This document shows positions 16,629-25,955 of a DNA stretch of 64,000 nt, in pieces (within the stretch, counting starts at the first letter, position 1; the number at the start of each line of letters is the position of its first letter). Position numbers and translations under genes: made by a program. The stretch is from positions 1,116,001 through 1,180,000 of the forward strand of contig NZ_BNAY01000001.1 of NCBI RefSeq assembly GCF_014654365.1, read 5' to 3'. The DNA comes from Amycolatopsis oliviviridis (GTDB taxonomy: Bacteria; Actinomycetota; Actinomycetes; Mycobacteriales; Pseudonocardiaceae). Below the pieces are notes generated by a model, which was not told the origin of the DNA, ran no database searches, and worked only from the letters and a program-made list of their open reading frames with translations.

Positions 16629-17234
16629 GTGCCGTATCGCCGTACACCCAAGGTCCAGGAGCGACTGGACGCCCAGCGCGACGCCGTCCTCGCGGCGGCC
16701 ATCGAGCAGCTGGCCGAGCGCGGGTACGCGGGGTGCTCGGTGTCCGCGGTCGCCGAGCGGGCCGGGGTGGCCGTCGGGAGCGTGTACCGCCACTTCCCCA
16801 CCAAGGTCGCGCTGGTCGTGGAGTTGTTCCGGAAGGTCGTCACGCGTGAGGTCGAGGCGGTGCGTGCGGCGTCGGAGCGGCCCGGCGCGCCGGCGGAGCG
16901 GGTCGTGGCGGTCTTCGACACCTTCGCCGGCCGCGCGTTGAAGACCCCGCGGATGGCGTACGCGCTGCTCGCCGAGCCCGTCGACGCGCCGATCGAGGCC
17001 GAGCGGCTGGTGTTCCGGCGCGCGTTCCGCGACATCGTCGCCCAGCACGTGGCCGACGGTGTCCGGTCCGGGGTGTTCCCCGCCCAGGACGCCGAGGTCA
17101 CCGCCGCGGCGCTCGTCGGCGCGGCGGCCGAGGTGCTGATCGGCCCGTTGACCACCGGCAGTGCGGACGAGGTGTCCGGGCTGCGCACTTTCGTCCTGCG
17201 TTCTTTGGGAGGTTCCGATGCCGGTCACTCATGA
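16629..17234 (+). CDS. TetR-family regulator
   Basis: 201 residues. The N-terminal helix-turn-helix (AAIEQLAERGYAGCSVSAVA, AGVAVGSVYRHFPTKVALV) is followed by a helical ligand domain. GTG 16629 (PYRRTPKVQERLDAQRD) is supported by the promoter just upstream. The open frame runs back to 16593 but overlaps the -35 region. It overlaps the start of the acyl-CoA dehydrogenase gene by 17 nt, so the two form an operon. Confidence 0.9.
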   Translation: MPYRRTPKVQERLDAQRDAVLAAAIEQLAERGYAGCSVSAVAERAGVAVGSVYRHFPTKVALVVELFRKVVTREVEAVRAASERPGAPAERVVAVFDTFAGRALKTPRMAYALLAEPVDAPIEAERLVFRRAFRDIVAQHVADGVRSGVFPAQDAEVTAAALVGAAAEVLIGPLTTGSADEVSGLRTFVLRSLGGSDAGHS

Positions 17235-18837
17235 GGTCACCAACCAGGTGCCACCGCTGGTTGAGTACGACGTCGCCGCCGATCCGGCCCTGCTGGAGGG
17301 CCTGCAGCGGGCGGACGCCGGCTGGGCGGTGGCGGAACTGCACGCGCTCGGCAGGCTGGCCGGGAGCGAGCAGGCCCAGGAGTGGGGCAGGCTGGTCAAC
17401 GAGAACGAGCCGGTGCTGCGGACGCACGACCGGGTCGGGAACCGGATCGACGAGGTCGAGTTCCATCCGTACTGGCACGAGCTGATGGACGTCGCGGTGT
17501 CCTACGGGCTGCACGCGACGCCGTGGCGGGACTCCCGGCCGGGCGCGCACGCGGCGCGGGCGGCGAAGATGTACGTCTGGGGTCAGGTCGACGCTGGGCA
17601 TACGTGCCCGATCTCGATGACGTACGCGGCGGTGCCGGCGTTGCGGTTCAATCCCGAGCTGTCCGAACGCTACGAGCCGTTGCTGGCGGCGACGGAGTAC
17701 GACTTCGGGTTGCGGGAGCCGAGCTCGAAGCGCGGGCTGATCGCCGGGATGTCGATGACGGAGAAGCAGGGCGGTTCCGACGTCCGGGCCAACACGACCA
17801 CGGCGCGGCCGCTCGGTGACGGCAGCTACGTGATCGTGGGGCACAAGTGGTTCACCTCGGCGCCGATGTCGGACATGTTCCTGACACTGGCCCAGGCGCC
17901 CGGTGGGCTGTCGTGCTTCCTGCTCCCCCGCGTCCTGCCGGACGGCTCCCGCAACGGGATCCGGTTGCAGCGGCTGAAGGACAAGCTCGGCAACCGGTCC
18001 AACGCGTCGTCGGAGATCGAGTACGACGACGCGATCGGCTGGCTGATCGGCGAGGAGGGCCGCGGGGTCCGCACCATCATCGAGATGGTGAACAACACCC
18101 GGCTGGACTGCGCGGTCGGGAGCGCGTCGGGGATGCGGTACGGCGCCGTACGGGCCGTCCATCACGCGCGGCATCGTCGTGCGTTCGGGGCGGACCTGGT
18201 GGATCAGCCGCTGATGGGCAACGTGCTGGCGGACCTCGTCGTGGAGTCCGAGGCGGCGACGACGGTCGGGATGCGGCTGGCGGCGGCCACCGACCGGCCG
18301 GGTGACGAGCAGGAGCAGGCGTTCCGGCGGCTGGGCCTGGCGGTGACGAAGTACTGGGTGTGCAAGCGCGGTCCGTCGCACGCGGTGGAGGCGCTGGAGT
18401 GCCTGGGCGGCAACGGGTACGTCGAGGAGTCGGGGATGCCGCGGCTCTACCGCGAGGCTCCGCTGATGTCGATCTGGGAGGGCTCGGGCAACGTCGCGGC
18501 GCTGGACGCGTTGCGGGCGATGGCCAGGCAGCCGGAGTCGGTGGCGGCGTACTTCACCGAGGTCGAGCAGGCAGCCGGTGCCGACGCCCGGCTGGACGAC
18601 GCGACGGGACGGCTGCGCAAGGAGCTGGCCGACCTGTCCGACATCGAGTACCGGGCACGGCGGCTGGTCGAATCGATGGCGCTGGTGCTGCAGGGCTCGT
18701 TGCTCGTGCGGCACGGGACACCGGCGGTGGCCGACGCGTTCTGCGCGTCGCGGCTGGGCGGCGACTGGGGTGTCGCGTTCGGGACGCTTCCGTCCGGTGT
18801 GGACACCCGGGCGATCATCGCCCGCGCCGAGGTCTGA
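17218..18837 (+). CDS. AidB-like acyl-CoA dehydrogenase
   Basis: 539 residues, longer than ordinary acyl-CoA dehydrogenases. ISMTYAAVPALRFNPEL, MSMTEKQGGSDVRANTT, ECLGGNGYVEESGMPRLYRE and MSIWEGSGNVAALDALRAM are hallmarks of the AidB branch. E. coli AidB is linked to alkylation defence. Actinobacterial members are often annotated as alkylation-response or isovaleryl-CoA-type enzymes. ATG 17218 has GGGAGG before it and overlaps the TetR gene end. FAD-binding fold, cytoplasmic. Confidence 0.88.
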   Translation: MPVTHEVTNQVPPLVEYDVAADPALLEGLQRADAGWAVAELHALGRLAGSEQAQEWGRLVNENEPVLRTHDRVGNRIDEVEFHPYWHELMDVAVSYGLHATPWRDSRPGAHAARAAKMYVWGQVDAGHTCPISMTYAAVPALRFNPELSERYEPLLAATEYDFGLREPSSKRGLIAGMSMTEKQGGSDVRANTTTARPLGDGSYVIVGHKWFTSAPMSDMFLTLAQAPGGLSCFLLPRVLPDGSRNGIRLQRLKDKLGNRSNASSEIEYDDAIGWLIGEEGRGVRTIIEMVNNTRLDCAVGSASGMRYGAVRAVHHARHRRAFGADLVDQPLMGNVLADLVVESEAATTVGMRLAAATDRPGDEQEQAFRRLGLAVTKYWVCKRGPSHAVEALECLGGNGYVEESGMPRLYREAPLMSIWEGSGNVAALDALRAMARQPESVAAYFTEVEQAAGADARLDDATGRLRKELADLSDIEYRARRLVESMALVLQGSLLVRHGTPAVADAFCASRLGGDWGVAFGTLPSGVDTRAIIARAEV

Positions 18838-18884
18838 GTCCGGCACCTCTCTTTCAACGCTCTGTACCTGCCTGGCCACGTCGT

Positions 18885-18921
18885 GCGCCGGTCCGGCCGG
18901 TTACCCCGGCCGGACCGGCGC
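18885..18921. terminator. Terminator hairpin after the AidB-like gene
   Basis: 16-bp perfect stem GCGCCGGTCCGGCCGG and complement around TTACC. No T-run follows. Confidence 0.75.
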
Positions 18922-18998
18922 CGCGCACTGCGAACAGCCGCAGGATTGCGGAATTCGGGTGCATCCAAGGGCCCGCGGGTCGGCTACGTTCCTCGGTC

Positions 18999-19430
18999 AT
19001 GGTCGATCGCCGAAGATGCCTGGTCCTGATTCCCCTGGCACTGCTCGCTTCCGGGTGCGCGAGCACCGAGCCGACTCCGCTCTTCTCGGCGGCGAGTGCG
19101 GGACCGTCCACGGAGAACGTGCCGATGATGGAGGCGGCGGCCCCGTCCGGCTCGCCGTTCGTCGCGGTGGACGGACGGGATCTCAAGGCCTGCGCCGACG
19201 GGGAGTGCGAGGTACTGGTGCGGACCGGTGACCAGATCCCGAACGACGGCGGGGCCGGGCCGCTTTCGGTCGCGATCCAGGCCGGGCGGGTAGGTCTCGC
19301 TCCCGCCTCCGGTGGAATGGGTGAGGCGGTGTCGGGTCCGCCGGGGATGGTTCATCGGATCAACCGGCAGGAGATCGTCGTCGTCGCCGTGCAGGGCAGC
19401 GAAGGGATCATCCGGCTCAGCAAGAAGTAG
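18999..19430 (+). CDS. Small secreted lipoprotein
   Basis: 143 residues. The lipoprotein signal peptide VDRRRCLVLIPLALLASGCA has the lipobox LASGC, so it is predicted to be membrane-anchored outside the cell. The mature domain is rich in beta-type sequence (VAVDGRDLKACADGECEVLV) with two Cys in CADGEC. No family recognised. ATG follows TACGTT by 8 nt. Confidence 0.75.
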   Translation: MVDRRRCLVLIPLALLASGCASTEPTPLFSAASAGPSTENVPMMEAAAPSGSPFVAVDGRDLKACADGECEVLVRTGDQIPNDGGAGPLSVAIQAGRVGLAPASGGMGEAVSGPPGMVHRINRQEIVVVAVQGSEGIIRLSKK

Positions 19431-19435
19431 CGCGA

Positions 19436-20596
19436 TCAGTTCAGGCCGGCGATGAATTCGCCGAGCAGCCGGTTCGCCGGACCGGACGTGAACAGGCGCT
19501 CGAAATCCGCGCGCGCCACCTGATGACGGAACTCCCCTCGATAGGTCGCGTCCCCGGCGTCGTGGACGGTGTCGGTGAACCAGGTCGCGAACGCCTGGTA
19601 GTTCCACACGTCACGCAGGCGGTTGTCGGAGTACGCCGCGAGCAGGCTCGGGTCGTCGTGCCGGTAGTAGCCGACGAGGGCTTCGGCGAAGACGTCGGCG
19701 TCGTAGAGGGCGAGGTTCATGCCTTTCGCGCTCGACGGCGGGACGATGTGCGCGGCGTCGCCGAGCAGATGGAGCCCGCCGTGGCTCATCGGGCTGAGCA
19801 CCTCGCCGCGCAGCGGCAGAGGTTGCTTCTCCACGATCGGGCCTCTCGTGGCGATCGGTTCGCCGAAGCGTGTTTCGAGTTCACTCCAGACGCGCTCGTC
19901 CGGCCAGTCCTCGGCGGTGTCGTCGAGCGGGCACTGGAGGTAGAACCGGCTCGCCGTGGGCCCCCGCCCGAACTGGGCCGCGAAGCCGCGCCGGTGGATC
20001 GCGAGCAATGTCGGGTGGACGGCGGGCACTTCGGCGAGGACGACCAGCCAGGCGTAGCCGTACTCGTGGGAGTGGCGGGTGAGGCGGTTCTCGGGGATGG
20101 CGGCCCGGGTCGCGCCGTGGCTGCCGTCGCATCCGGCGATGAAGTCCCCTTCGATGATCGACCCGTCACCGAGGCGGACGCGGGGGCGGTCGATGTCCTC
20201 CACGGTCACTTCGGTGCCGAACCGCAGGTCGCCTCCGTCCTGTTCGAACACGGTGATGAGGTTGCGGACGAGAACCTGCTGGGGACAGAACCGGCCTTCA
20301 CGGTATTCCTCGGCGGGGAGTTCCAGCCAACGGTCCTGGCCGTCGATGCGGAAGCCGAGACCGGCTTGGACGGGAGTGCCGCCGACGACCCGGTCTTCGA
20401 GGCCTCTTTTGCGGAACGCGCGGGTGGCCCGGGTGTCGATGACTCCGGCGCGCTGTCGTCGTTCGACGTGGTCGCGGTCGCGCCGTTCGAGGACGACACA
20501 GTCGATTCCCTCGCGCAGCAGGAAGTTACCGAGCGCGAGCCCGGACACCCCGGCTCCCACGATCACGACAGGTTTGTGCTCTTTCGCTGTGGACAT
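19436..20596 (-). CDS. pobA: 4-hydroxybenzoate 3-monooxygenase (PobA-like)
   Basis: 386-residue flavoprotein hydroxylase converting 4-hydroxybenzoate to protocatechuate with NAD(P)H and O2. FAD motifs are VVIVGAGVSGLALGNFLL, the DG motif IAGCDGSHGATRAAIP and LLGDAAHIVPPSSAKGMNLA. Length fits PobA (about 390). ATG 20596 is chosen; a GTG 15 nt upstream is in frame. It is divergent from an AraC regulator, the common pobA-pobR layout. Confidence 0.85.
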   Translation of the reverse strand: MSTAKEHKPVVIVGAGVSGLALGNFLLREGIDCVVLERRDRDHVERRQRAGVIDTRATRAFRKRGLEDRVVGGTPVQAGLGFRIDGQDRWLELPAEEYREGRFCPQQVLVRNLITVFEQDGGDLRFGTEVTVEDIDRPRVRLGDGSIIEGDFIAGCDGSHGATRAAIPENRLTRHSHEYGYAWLVVLAEVPAVHPTLLAIHRRGFAAQFGRGPTASRFYLQCPLDDTAEDWPDERVWSELETRFGEPIATRGPIVEKQPLPLRGEVLSPMSHGGLHLLGDAAHIVPPSSAKGMNLALYDADVFAEALVGYYRHDDPSLLAAYSDNRLRDVWNYQAFATWFTDTVHDAGDATYRGEFRHQVARADFERLFTSGPANRLLGEFIAGLN

Positions 20597-20650
20597 GCTT
20601 TCGAGTTTCACGCAGGTCGCGTCGTCCTAGTACCGGTATCCTGACGCATT

Positions 20651-21406
20651 ATGCTCGAATTCCGCCAGGGTGCGCCGGGTGACACCGGCCGGGGATCACT
20701 GACCCACGGGCAACTGGTCGGCCCGCATTCCCATGTCCGGGGTCAGCTGCTCTACCCGTCCACGGGCGCGCTCGCGACCACCACGGAACGGGGGACCTGG
20801 GTCGCGCCCGCGAACCGGGTCACCTGGACTCCGCCGGGCTTCGAGCATTCCCATCGGGCTTACGGCGCGACCGAGGTCAGGCGCATCGACCTGCCCGTCA
20901 GGCTGTGCCGGTTCCTTCCCGCCTTGCCGTCGGTCTTCGCCGTGACACCCCTGCTGCGCGAGGTTCTCCTGGCGCTCAGCGACGGGCGCACGCGCGGCCC
21001 CGGGCCGCGTCACCGGCTCCGCGGGCTGATCATCGACGAACTGACCGACGCCCCGCAGCAGGAGCTGTACCTGCCCGAACCCGCCGACGACCGGCTGCGA
21101 GCGGTGACCTCACTGCTGCACGCCGATCCGTCGAGCTCGGCGACGTTGCGCGAACTCGGGCGAAGCGCCGGTGCCAGCGAGCGCGTGCTCAGCAGGCTGT
21201 TCCAGGACGAACTCGGGGTGAGCTTCCGGCAGTGGCGGAGCATGCTCCGCGTCCAGCACGCCCTCGTCCTGCTCGGCGACGGGCACCCCGTGACCACCGT
21301 GTCGTCCCGCTTGGGCTGGGCGAACCCCACCAGCTTCATCGAGGCCTTCGTCGGCGTCGTCGGGGAAACCCCAGGTCGCTACCAGGCCGGTTTGAGACAC
21401 GCTTAG
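20651..21406 (+). CDS. AraC-family regulator, possible pobA controller
   Basis: 251 residues. N-terminal cupin-like sensor (GQLVGPHSHVRGQLLYPSTG) and C-terminal AraC double helix-turn-helix (LRELGRSAGASERVLSRLF, VSSRLGWANPTSFIEAFVGV). The ATG follows TATCCT by 8 nt. It is divergent from pobA (regulator role inferred), but the next gene, DUF4865, is also a common neighbour of such AraC proteins and may be the real target. Confidence 0.87.
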   Translation: MLEFRQGAPGDTGRGSLTHGQLVGPHSHVRGQLLYPSTGALATTTERGTWVAPANRVTWTPPGFEHSHRAYGATEVRRIDLPVRLCRFLPALPSVFAVTPLLREVLLALSDGRTRGPGPRHRLRGLIIDELTDAPQQELYLPEPADDRLRAVTSLLHADPSSSATLRELGRSAGASERVLSRLFQDELGVSFRQWRSMLRVQHALVLLGDGHPVTTVSSRLGWANPTSFIEAFVGVVGETPGRYQAGLRHA

Positions 21407-21431
21407 TCCTGTACCTACTAGTATGTACGAC

Positions 21432-22079
21432 ATGCATGCGATGCAGTACGAGATCACTCTCCCCGCCGACTACGACATGGGCATCATCCGCGAACGTGTC
21501 GCCACGCGCGGGCATCTGCTCGACGACTTCGCCGGCCTGGGGCTGAAGGTGTACGGGATCCGGGAGCGTGGCGTCGACGGCTCGACGCTGAACCAGTACT
21601 CGCCCTTCTACCTGTGGCACGACGAGGCCGGGATGAACGCCTTCCTGTTCGGCGGCCCGTTCAGCGGCATCGTCGAGTCGTTCGGGCGTCCCGCCGTGCA
21701 GCACTGGACCGTGCTCGGGTTCGAAGAGGGCCCCGCGTTCGGCACTCCGCCTGTCGCCGCGGGAAAGCACGTCGTCTCGATCCCCGCCGAGACCGACCCG
21801 GTCACCTTCCTGGGCCAGGCCCTCGACGGGCTTCACGAGCACCTGCGGCGGGACGGGGCACATTCGGGCGCACTGGCCGTCGACCCGCGAACCTGGCAGG
21901 TGGTGCGCTACAGCCTGTGGACCGGCGAGGCACCCGAGTCCGACGAGGTCCGGTACCGGATCCTCCACCTGTCCTCGCCACAGCTGGACGAGCTGCGGCG
22001 AGGACGGCAGTGGGATCAGCCCAGCAGCGCGGCGAACAGCGCGCCGGGATCGGACTCGGGCGGACCGGCGGGCCACTGA
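21432..22079 (+). CDS. DUF4865 family protein
   Basis: About 215 residues. MQYEITLPADYDMGIIRERV is the characteristic start of the family, followed by YSPFYLWHDEAGMNAFLFG. Function unknown; ferredoxin-like monooxygenase-type folds have been suggested for such proteins. I choose ATG 21432, since TAGTAT lies 7 nt upstream. An in-frame ATG at 21423 overlaps that box. Its 3' end overlaps the convergent SWIM gene by 64 bp. Confidence 0.8.
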   Translation: MHAMQYEITLPADYDMGIIRERVATRGHLLDDFAGLGLKVYGIRERGVDGSTLNQYSPFYLWHDEAGMNAFLFGGPFSGIVESFGRPAVQHWTVLGFEEGPAFGTPPVAAGKHVVSIPAETDPVTFLGQALDGLHEHLRRDGAHSGALAVDPRTWQVVRYSLWTGEAPESDEVRYRILHLSSPQLDELRRGRQWDQPSSAANSAPGSDSGGPAGH

Positions 22080-23176
22080 TCCCGGTACGGGTACCAGAGC
22101 CCGTCCTTGCCCAGCCGCACCTGAACGCCCGTTCCGTGGACGGTGCACCGGTTGCGTTCGACGTCCAGGCCCTCGCCCGGATCGTCCACCACCTCGGCGA
22201 AGGCGACCCGTGCCCGGCCCATCGCCTGCGGCGGCGGTGTCCACGCGGTCTCCAGCACCTCGAGACCGGCCCGGCCGCCGTGCCGCCAGGCGAGGACCGC
22301 GCGGTCGAAGTCCTCACCCTTGCCGTCCGGGCGCAGGCGATCGGCCGTCTCCGGCCGGGTGGCGGCGAGGCGGACGGCGTCCTGCTTGCGGGTGAGCTTC
22401 GGCTGCGACGTCAGCAACGCGGTGGCCGCCTGACCCGCGTTGGCGACCAGCAGGGCGAAGGTCTCCGCCGGGATCCCGGGCGCTTCCGGCACGGTCGGGC
22501 CTCCGGAGGGCGCGAACGCGGCGAGGTCCGGCAACGGGCCCGGCTCGTCGGCGTAAGCCCGCTCGGCCGTCACGCCGTCGTCCCCAGTGCGCACGAACCG
22601 AGGCGCGTTGCGCCGCTGCAACTCGTCGAGGAGTTCCCGCTCCCCCTTGCCGCGCATCAGCAGCAGCACGAAAGGGTCCGCGTCGAGCAGCCACGACGCC
22701 TGGAACGACAGCGCCGCCGCGTGACGGCACGGCAGCTCCCAGCCGGGGCAGTCGCAGTCCGGGTCGAGGTCACCGATCCCGGGCAGCAGATGCACCCCGG
22801 CGTCGTCGGCGGCCTCGACGAGATCGTGCGGCATGTCCCGGTCCAGCAACGCGGCGAGATGCCCGGCCCGGGACGCGACCCGGTCGAGGAACCGGTCCCA
22901 TTCGTCACCGGTCAGCTCCGCGAGACGGACCTCGGTGCGGTACTGGCCCTCCTGGTCGTCGACCACGGCGGCGATCCGCCCGGGGCTGACCGTGATCGGA
23001 CCGACCCGGCCCGCCGCGGCGTACTTGCGGCCCTGTTTGAGCTGCCGCAGGTCCAGCGCGGTGTCCTCCATCGCGCTGATCCACGCACGGCCCCACCACG
23101 AGCGGGCGAACTGGCCGTGTCCGCCCTGCCGCCCGAAGGCGGGGAAACCGCGGACGCGATCGTCGGGCGTGCTCAT
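22016..23176 (-). CDS. SWIM zinc-finger protein
   Basis: 386 residues. The SWIM motif DCDCPGWELPCRH (CxC-x-CxH type) lies near residue 145. GFPAFGRQGGHGQFARSWWG and KQGRKYAAAGRVGPITVSPG are typical of the bacterial SWIM proteins encoded beside Snf2 helicases. ATG 23176 overlaps the helicase stop by 4 nt, indicating translational coupling and probably a joint role in DNA or nucleoprotein remodelling. Confidence 0.9.
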   Translation of the reverse strand: MSTPDDRVRGFPAFGRQGGHGQFARSWWGRAWISAMEDTALDLRQLKQGRKYAAAGRVGPITVSPGRIAAVVDDQEGQYRTEVRLAELTGDEWDRFLDRVASRAGHLAALLDRDMPHDLVEAADDAGVHLLPGIGDLDPDCDCPGWELPCRHAAALSFQASWLLDADPFVLLLMRGKGERELLDELQRRNAPRFVRTGDDGVTAERAYADEPGPLPDLAAFAPSGGPTVPEAPGIPAETFALLVANAGQAATALLTSQPKLTRKQDAVRLAATRPETADRLRPDGKGEDFDRAVLAWRHGGRAGLEVLETAWTPPPQAMGRARVAFAEVVDDPGEGLDVERNRCTVHGTGVQVRLGKDGLWYPYRDQWPAGPPESDPGALFAALLG

Positions 23177-25890
23177 CGGCGGCTCCTCAACTCGACCAGA
23201 TCGGCCAGCTCCTCGTCGGTCAGTTCGGTCAGCGCGGCCTCGCCACCGGCGAGCACCGCGTCGGCGAGCGCGCGTTTCTCCCGCAGCATCGCCGCGATCC
23301 GGTCCTCGACCGTGCCCTCGGCGATGAGCCGGTGCACCTGCACCGGCCTCGTCTGCCCGATCCGGTACGCGCGGTCGGTCGCCTGGTCCTCCACCGCGGG
23401 ATTCCACCAGCGGTCGTAGTGCACGACGTGATCGGCACGGGTCAGGTTGAGCCCGGTCCCCGCCGCCTTGAGCGACAACAGGAACACCGGCACCTCACCG
23501 GCCTGGAACCGGCGCACGAGATCCTCGCGCTTGGGCACCGGCGTGCCGCCGTGCAGCAACTGCGTGCCGATCCCGCGCTGCGCGAGATGTCGCTCCAGCA
23601 GCCGCGCCATGGCGACGTACTGGGTGAACACGAGCACCGCGCCGTCCTCGGCGAGGATCGTTCCCAGGAGTTCGTCGAGCAGTTCGAGCTTGCCCGACCG
23701 GCCGTCCAGCACCGCTTCGGCGGGTTCCTTGAGGTACTGCGCCGGATGGTTGCAGATCTGCTTGAGCCCGGTGAGCAGCTTGACGATCCGGCCCCGGCGC
23801 GCGATCCCCTCGCTGCCCGCGATCTCGGCCATCAGCTCCCGCACCGTCGCCTCGTACAAGGCAGCCTGCTCGGCGGTGAGCGTCACCGGCCGGTCGGTCT
23901 CGGTCTTGGCCGGCAGTTCCGGCGCGATCCCCGGATCGGATTTGCGGCGGCGCAACAGGAACGGGCGGACCAGCCGGGACAGCCGCTCGGCCGCCTCGGG
24001 GTCCTTTCCGGACTCGACCGGCTTCGCCCACACACGACGGAAGTCGGCCATGGTGCCGAGCAGTCCCGGCGTCGTCCAGTCCAGGATCGCCCACAGCTCG
24101 GAGAGATTGTTCTCCACCGGCGTACCCGTCAACGCCACCCGCGCCGACGACGTCAGCGTCCGCAACGCCTTCGCCGTGCCAGAGCGATGATTCTTGACGT
24201 GCTGGGCCTCGTCGGCGACCAGCAGTCCCCAGCGGACTCCTCCCAGGGGGTCCGGGTCGACACGCAAAGTGCCGTACGTCGTCAGCACGAAACCGTCGCC
24301 GAGGTCGTCGAGCGAGCGCTCGGTGCCGTGGAACCGTCGCACCGGGACACCGGGAGCGAACCGGGTGATCTCGCGTTCCCAGTTCCCCAGCAGGGAAGCC
24401 GGACAGACGACCAGGGTCGGGCCGTCCGCGCGGTGCAGATGCAGCGCGATCAGCGTGATCGTCTTGCCGAGTCCCATGTCGTCGGCGAGGCAGCCGCCGA
24501 GCCCGATGGACGTCATGGCGGTCAGCCACTGCAGACCGCGCAACTGGTAGTCGCGCAGCGTCGCGGCCAGCCCCCGCGGCGGGGCCTGCGGTTCCGGTGG
24601 CGCGAGCAGCCGCTCCCGCAACGCGGCGAGCCAGCCGTCGGTGAGGACGTCCACCCGCTCGCCGTCGACCTCCGCCGTCCCGCTCAAGGCGGCGCCGAGC
24701 GCGTCGATCGGGGTCAGCGGTTTCAAGGCGCGGTCCCGCGCCTTCGCCGCCAGCGCCGGGTCGACCAGGACCCACTGATCGCGCAAGCGCACGACCGGAC
24801 GGTGCGCCTCGGCGAGTGCGTCCATCTCCGCCGCGGTGAGAGGAGCGCCGCCGAGAGCCAGCTGCCAGTCGAATTGCAACAGCGAGCCGCCGGCGAAGAA
24901 GGACGGAAGATCGGCCGATGGCGCGTCACCCCCGCCGACGACGGCCTTCGCGCTCAGGTCGCGGACGAGATCGGCGGGCCAGTGCACGTCGATACCCGCC
25001 GTGGCCAGCAAAGGCGCGGCCGTGGTGAGCAATTCGGTGACATCGCCGTCGCCGAGCCCGACCTCGTCGGGGACCGCGGCGCCGAGCAGGGGTTCCAACG
25101 GTGGCCACAGCTGCGCGGCGCGGCGCAGGGCCAGCATCACGTCGATCCGCGCCCTCGGGCCGAACCGGTCGTCGCCCGCCCACAGCGCGGCGGCGTCGAT
25201 CAGGACACCCGGGTCGGCGAGGCTGTGCACCTGGACGACCCCGCTGAAACGCCCGATCGCGAAGTCGTCCCCGGGTGCCTCGATCCGCACCGACACCCGG
25301 ACCCCGGAGTCCAGCCCGGCCGCGACCTCGGCCGCCCAGTCCCGCAGCTGCGGGACGCGATGCGAGGGCGGAGCGGCGAAAGCTTTGACCCCCGCCGCCT
25401 GCGCGGCCGCGGGCGTCCGGGGAAGGGTGTCGGCCACGGCGTCGAGGAACGCGCGCAGCAACGGATACCTCGCGGGAAGCAGATTCCCCTCGCCGGGGAT
25501 CGCCCGCGCCCGCGCCGGCATCGCCTCGGACAATTCGCGCAACCAGGCCGCGTCGGCGGGTTCCAGCGGGCCCGCGCGCCAGGCGTCCACATCGGACTCC
25601 GTGACCCCGGGAAGCAGCCGGCCCGCCTCGGCGAGCTTCAACGCCGCCGCGGCGGCCGTACTCCAGAAGCGCGCGGAGTCGTCGTCGCTCTCACCGAGAC
25701 GCAGCAGTGCGGGGAGTGCCTCGGCCATCGTGAGCCGGACACAGGGCACCGTGGTGATCTCGGGGAGGGCGACGGTCACCTCCCCGGTCCCCGGCGTGTT
25801 CCCTTCGGCGTTCCAGAAGATGAATCCGCTGGCCCGAGGGGGATTCTTCGGTTCGAACACGACACTGCCGAAACCGTCGTGAGACGTCAC
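23173..25890 (-). CDS. Snf2/HelZ-type DEAD-box helicase
   Basis: 905 residues. An N-terminal SNF2_assoc-type region precedes the ATPase core: LRDYQLRGLQWL, CLADDMGLGKTITLIALHL (Walker A), LLVADEAQHVKN (DEAQ), ALTGTPVENNLSELW. The second lobe has LVFTQYVAMARLLERHL, LSLKAAGTGLNLTRADHVVH and DRAYRIGQTRPVQVHRL. All Snf2 motifs appear intact. It is the upstream member of a two-gene operon with the SWIM protein and is divergent from a TetR regulator. Confidence 0.93.
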   Translation of the reverse strand: MTSHDGFGSVVFEPKNPPRASGFIFWNAEGNTPGTGEVTVALPEITTVPCVRLTMAEALPALLRLGESDDDSARFWSTAAAAALKLAEAGRLLPGVTESDVDAWRAGPLEPADAAWLRELSEAMPARARAIPGEGNLLPARYPLLRAFLDAVADTLPRTPAAAQAAGVKAFAAPPSHRVPQLRDWAAEVAAGLDSGVRVSVRIEAPGDDFAIGRFSGVVQVHSLADPGVLIDAAALWAGDDRFGPRARIDVMLALRRAAQLWPPLEPLLGAAVPDEVGLGDGDVTELLTTAAPLLATAGIDVHWPADLVRDLSAKAVVGGGDAPSADLPSFFAGGSLLQFDWQLALGGAPLTAAEMDALAEAHRPVVRLRDQWVLVDPALAAKARDRALKPLTPIDALGAALSGTAEVDGERVDVLTDGWLAALRERLLAPPEPQAPPRGLAATLRDYQLRGLQWLTAMTSIGLGGCLADDMGLGKTITLIALHLHRADGPTLVVCPASLLGNWEREITRFAPGVPVRRFHGTERSLDDLGDGFVLTTYGTLRVDPDPLGGVRWGLLVADEAQHVKNHRSGTAKALRTLTSSARVALTGTPVENNLSELWAILDWTTPGLLGTMADFRRVWAKPVESGKDPEAAERLSRLVRPFLLRRRKSDPGIAPELPAKTETDRPVTLTAEQAALYEATVRELMAEIAGSEGIARRGRIVKLLTGLKQICNHPAQYLKEPAEAVLDGRSGKLELLDELLGTILAEDGAVLVFTQYVAMARLLERHLAQRGIGTQLLHGGTPVPKREDLVRRFQAGEVPVFLLSLKAAGTGLNLTRADHVVHYDRWWNPAVEDQATDRAYRIGQTRPVQVHRLIAEGTVEDRIAAMLREKRALADAVLAGGEAALTELTDEELADLVELRSRR

Positions 25891-25903
25891 TCAGCCCCAA
25901 TCT

Positions 25904-25950
25904 CTGTACGGTGTACAGTTCAGGATAACACGACTCTGTACAGCGTAGAG
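25904..25950. promoter_or_regulatory. TetR operator pair
   Basis: CTGTACGGTGTACAG (25904-25918, CTGTAC-N3-GTACAG) and a degenerate copy CTGTACAGCGTAGAG (25936-25950), 32 bp apart, in the short divergent promoter between the helicase and TetR genes. Confidence 0.6.
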
Positions 25951-25955
25951 AGAAA

